NCBI GenBank assembly: GCA_963669155.1
Contig: OZ022596.1
Coordinates: 6,298,939 to 6,362,938 of the forward strand
Reading direction: 5' to 3'
Length of the DNA: 64,000 nt
DNA from: Arbacia lixula
Taxonomy: Eukaryota > Echinodermata > Echinoidea > Arbacioida > Arbaciidae
In this document: positions 59,743-64,000 of the stretch, one piece after another
How positions within the stretch are numbered: position 1 is the stretch's first letter
Layout: each line of letters opens with the position of its first letter
Program-made: the position numbers and the translations under genes
Notes under the pieces: generated by a model
What the model saw: the letters and a program-made list of their open reading frames with translations, nothing else
Told to the model about the DNA's origin: nothing
Database searches by the model: none

Positions 59743-61305
59743 ACCGGTCACTTTCCAATGCAATGGGAAAATGCTCTTATCACTCCGTTATTGAAAGAAA
59801 CCGGTTCTTGATGCAGTCTTTAAGGAAACTTACGACCTGTAAGCAATCTGAAATACATATCAAAGTTGGTGGAGGATGCAGCTACCCAACAGGTTATGGA
59901 ACATCTTAGACGCAACTCTCTTTGGCCATGTACTCAATGTGCACACAATTCTACAGCACTGATCCCGCATTGCTGAAACTGCTTCGCAAGGGTCACGATT
60001 GGGTCCCATGTTATTTACAATGCACACTAGCGATCTCATTTCAAATGTTCAAACATGCTTTTCTGAGAGCTCATGTCACTGCTATGATGATGACACACAG
60101 CTTTATGTATCTTTCAGTCTCACTGAGCATTCTCAAGAATAAGCCGTATTATTAGTAGAAACGTGTATTGACTATGTAAGTACGTGGATAGATGTTAGAG
60201 AATAGGCTTATACTAAATGATAGTAAAACTCGTGAAGTTGACGTCCAGTTCTTTTCTTCCGCATTGCCATTTTCGTCCATCTGAGATAGATAGAAGTTAA
60301 TTCTATACGTTTGGAGACAAATCAAAGCAAGCTAGCTGGCATAGCTGCTCAACTTAGCTGTAACGCTTCGTCTGATGACGACTTGCGAATGATTTGCTGC
60401 ATATATACCGCGACGCGCGCGGGATGCTAAGTAGAGGCGCTTTAAGGAGACACTTATTGCTAAAATATGAGATCTCATGTCACTGCTATCATGATGACAC
60501 ACAGCTTTATGTATCTTTCAGTCTCACTGAGCATTCTCAATAATAAGTCGTATTATTAGTAGAAACGTGTATTGACTATGTAAGTACGTGGATGGATGCT
60601 ATAAGAGAATAGGCTTATACTAAATGATAGTAAAACTCGTGAAGTTGACGTCCAGTTCTTCTCTTCCGCATTGCCATTTTCGTCCATCTGAGATAGATAA
60701 AAGTTAATTCTATACGTTTGGAGACAAATCAAAGCAACCTAGCTGGCATAGCTGCTCAACTTAGCTGTAACGCTTCGTCTGATGACGACTTGCGAATGAT
60801 TTGCTGCATATATACCGCGACGTGCGCGGGATGCTAAGTAGAGGCGCTTTAAGGAGACACTTATTGCTAAAATATACCGTCTAAGGGAGACGTATCGGCA
60901 AATATATATATCTTACTGTGCACTAGTATGATCAGAAAATAGTTGCTCAGTGTTGTCTTGTCCATGTTGAACATGTCAAATAAGCATCCTTCGATACCAT
61001 GTACTATTGATAGACATGAATTCGTCAATATGCCCTAGGTAATCACTTACTTGTCTGACAAAGTCTTGAAAATCTATAAAATAATGAAAAACGCTTAGAT
61101 CCAATTTGTGAACCTAGGAATTATCCTCCTGCTGACACGTTCAACGAAGAAAAAAAGTGTTAAGCAATTTTAAATCTCTTTCTGAGTACGAGGTTGAAAA
61201 ACTCATTGCCAACCTCAGCAAAAATTGATGACCATTGGACCCAATACCCACAAAACTCCTCCTCTAATGTATCGATGTACTCATTCTTATGTTCACATCA
61301 TTGAT

Positions 61306-61308
<3 letters not shown>
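56510..61308 (+). repeat. Three near-identical canonical satellite units
   Basis: Unit lengths are 1,597, 1,601 and 1,601 bp, differing mainly in (TC)n length and scattered single-base changes. Such homogeneity indicates recent unequal exchange or amplification. Confidence 0.93.
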
Positions 61309-61349
<41 letters not shown>

Positions 61350-62007
61350 ACCGGTCACTTTCCAATGCAATGGGAAAATGCTCTTATCACTCCGTTATTG
61401 AAAGAAACCGGTTCTTGATGCAGTCTTTAAGGAAACTTTCGACCTGTAAGCAATCTGAAATACATATCGAAGTTGGTGGAGGATGCAGCTACCCAACAGG
61501 TTATGGAACATCTTAGACGCAACTCTCTTTGGCCATGTACTCAATGTGCACACAATTCTACAGCACTGATCCCGCACTGCTGAAACTGCTTCGCAAGGGT
61601 CACGATTGGGTCCCATGTTATTTACAATGCACACTAGCGATCTCATTTCAAATGTTCAAACATGCTTTTCTGAGAGCTCATGTCACTGCTATGATGATGA
61701 CACACAGCTTTATGTATCTTTCAGTCTCACTGAGCATTCTCAAGAATAATCCGTATAAACGTGTATTGACTATGTAAGTACGTGGATGGATGTTAGAGAA
61801 TAGGCTTATACTAAATGATAGTAAAACTCGTGAAGTTGACGTCCAGTTCTTCTCTTCCGCATTGCCATTTTCGTCCATCTGAGATAGATAAAAGTTAATT
61901 CTATACGTTTGGAGATAAATCAAAGCAAGCTAGCTGGCATAGCTGCTCAACTTAGCTGTAACGCTTCGTCTGATAACGACTTGCGAATGATTTGCTGCAT
62001 ATATACC

Positions 62008-62109
62008 GCGACACGCGCGGGATGCTAAGTAGAGGCGCTTTAAGGAGACACTTATTGCTAAAATATACCGCGCAAGGGAGACCTCTGCTCAGCATTCCGC
62101 GCGCGTCGC
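62008..62109. repeat. CGCG-rich hairpin, second variant unit
   Basis: Same fold as at 54,166-54,267, with single-base differences (GCGACACGCGCGGGATGC). Confidence 0.85.
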
Positions 62110-62470
62110 CACAGCATGTGAGTGATGCAATGATTCCCCACCGACTATATGGGTTCAATGACCGCGAGAGTGGACTTGTTATTTACTTTGAGTTTACGTG
62201 CCTCGCCCATCAAGATAAGCTCAGAGTTCGCTGGTACCCCGGTAAAAATAACAATAATACTCAGTGTTCCTGTATGTGCAATATTAGCCCTCTAAATTCG
62301 TAACAGAATCAACATATAGAATTAACTTCTCCAAATGGAAGGCGTCAGAAAGCCACGTGAACCTGTTCCACCCGGGAAACATCCGGTTCTCATCTTTTCA
62401 ATAGACCCCATCCCCGCCTCGGCTTTCGGATCTCAAACAAAAGCGACACTATCGACCATGACATCGACCA
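62110..62470 (+). repeat. 360-bp variant module, copy 2
   Basis: Nearly identical to 54,268-54,628 and in the same position relative to the CGCG hairpin, so the variant unit has been duplicated as a block (higher-order repeat). Confidence 0.85.
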
Positions 62471-63577
62471 TGTATTTACTATGTAAGTACGTGGATGGAT
62501 GCTAGAGAATAGGCTTATACTAAATGATAGTTAAACTCGTGAAGTTGACGTCCAGTTCTTCTCTTCCGCATTGCCATTTTCGTCCATCTGATATAGATAA
62601 AAGTTAATTCTATACGTTTGGAGACAAATCAAAGCAAGCTAGCTGGCATAGCTGCTCAACTTTTTGCTGCATATATACCGCGACGCGCGCGGGATGCTAA
62701 GTAGAGGCGCTTTAAGGAGACACTTATTGCTAAAATATGAGATCTCATGTCACTGCTATCATGATGACACACAGCTTTATGTATCTTTCAGTCTCACTGA
62801 GCATTCTCGAGAATAAGCCGTATTATTAGTAGAAACGTGTATTGACTATGTAAGTACGTGGATGGATGCTATAAGAGAATAGGCTTATACTAAATGATAG
62901 TAAAACTCGTGAAGTTGACGTCCAGTTATTCTCTTCCACATTGCCATTTTCGTCCATCTGAGATAGATAAAAGTTAATTCTATACGTTTGGAGACAAATC
63001 AAAGCAACCTAGCTGGCATAGCTGCTCAACTTAGCTGTAACGCTTCGTCTGATGACGACTTGCGAATGATTTGCTGCATATATACCGCGACGTGCGCGGG
63101 ATGCTAAGTAGAGGCGCTTTAAGGAGACACTTATTGCTAAAATATACCGTCTAAGGGAGACGTATCGGCAAATATATGTATATCTTACTGTGCACCAGTA
63201 TGATAAGAAAATAGTTGCTCAGTGTTGTGTAGTCCATGTTGAACATGTCAAATAAGCATCCTTCGATACCATGTACTATTGATAGACATGAATTCGTCAA
63301 TATGCCCTAGGTAATCACTTACTTGTCTGACAAAGTCTTGAAAATCCATAAAATAATGAAAAACGTTTAGATCCAATTTGTGAACCTAGGAATTATCCTC
63401 CTGCTGACACGTTCAACGAAGAAAAAAAGTGTTAAGCAATTTTAAATCTCTTTCTGAGTACGAGGTTGAAAAACTCATTGCCAACCTCAGCAAAAATTGA
63501 TGACCATTGGACCCAATACCCACAAAACTCCTCCTCTAATGTATCGATGTACTCATTCTTATGTTCACATCATTGAT

Positions 63578-63617
<40 letters not shown>

Positions 63618-64000
63618 ACCGGTCACTTTCCAATGCAATGGGAAAATGCTCTTATCACTCCGTTATTGAAAGAAACCGGTTCTTGATGCAGTCTTTAAGG
63701 AAACTTACGACCTGTAAGCAATCTGAAATACATATCAAAGTTGGTGGAGGATGCAGCTACCCAACAGGTTATGGAACATCTTAGACGCAACTCTCTTTGG
63801 CCATGTACTCAATGTGCACACAATTCTACAGCACTGATCCCGCACTGCTGAAACTGCTTCGCAAGGGTCACGATTGGGTCCCATATTATTTACAATGCAC
63901 ACTAGCGATCTCATTTCAAATGTTCAAACATGCTTTTCTGAGAGCTCATGTCACTGCTATGATGATGACACACAGCTTTATGTATCTTTCAGTCTCACTG

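Larger units (their letters stand above)
51983..64000 (+). repeat. Retrotransposon-derived satellite array (about 1.6-kb units)
   Basis: Each unit, read from the (TC)n marker, has RT N-terminal codons (TGHFPMQWENALITPLLK, then LVEDAATQQVMEHLRRNSLW), a jump from CTQCAHNSTAL straight to TIGSHVIYNAHTSDLISN and CYDDDTQLYVSFSLTEHS (motif C), a second about 407-bp copy of the motif C section, then the EN-RT linker, and back to (TC)n. Motif A is deleted in these units and stops are frequent, so no protein is made. The (TC)n markers start at 53,068; 56,510; 58,107; 59,708; 61,309 and 63,581. The array leaves the window. Confidence 0.93.

Overview
This is a eukaryotic, animal-type window. It has one split gene with GT-AG introns, many fragments of non-LTR retrotransposons, DNA-transposon remnants with inverted ends and target-site duplications, abundant (GA)n/(CT)n/(CA)n microsatellites and long poly-G/poly-C tracts, on an AT-rich background. 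The repeat style and the type of glycosyltransferase suggest a marine invertebrate, perhaps an echinoderm, hemichordate or cephalochordate. That is inference, and the species cannot be named from the sequence.

The one confident host gene lies at 15.7-20.4 kb on the + strand. It is a three-exon type II membrane glycosyltransferase: a short basic N-terminus, then a signal-anchor exon, then a long catalytic exon with a DLD metal-binding motif. Two of the exons are very short and were found from splice signals and matching reading phase. A possible further upstream exon lies at 8.77 kb. I support no other host gene; a proline-rich exon-like stretch at 43.6 kb is weak.

The left third (1-15 kb) holds purine-rich microsatellites, a foldback repeat (0.6-1.2 kb), two antisense retrotransposon RT C-terminal fragments (5.9-6.3 kb and 13.8-14.6 kb), a palindromic MITE (11.2-11.8 kb), a 717-bp hAT-like element (13.0-13.7 kb) and several minisatellites. 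At 22.7-23.3 kb is a poly-G repeat next to a 200-N assembly gap. From 23.3 to 28.0 kb is one copy of a rearranged element with large palindromes, ending in a TGTGGTA-type minisatellite. At 28.5-31.4 kb a Harbinger-like element has inserted into a copy of itself. At 32.1-35.2 kb lies a decayed L2/CR1-type retrotransposon (endonuclease, linker, RT), broken by a perfect-loop hairpin.

The right half is a transposon nest. A retrotransposon-derived satellite begins at 37.2 kb. It is split by a 13.5-kb insertion (38,486-51,982) flanked exactly by TTAA, then continues as a tandem array to the window end. The insertion holds, one inside another, a foldback-like element with minisatellite ends, an inverted second copy of the 23-28 kb element, a 5.5-kb element with 35-bp inverted ends and ten copies of a TTTCGGAGACTTC motif, and a 1.8-kb element inside that. 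The array (52-64 kb) is built of about 1.6-kb units fusing the EN-RT linker to the RT catalytic region of the retroelement with motif A deleted. It carries higher-order variants, a (TC)n expansion inside RT codons and a hAT-like insertion.
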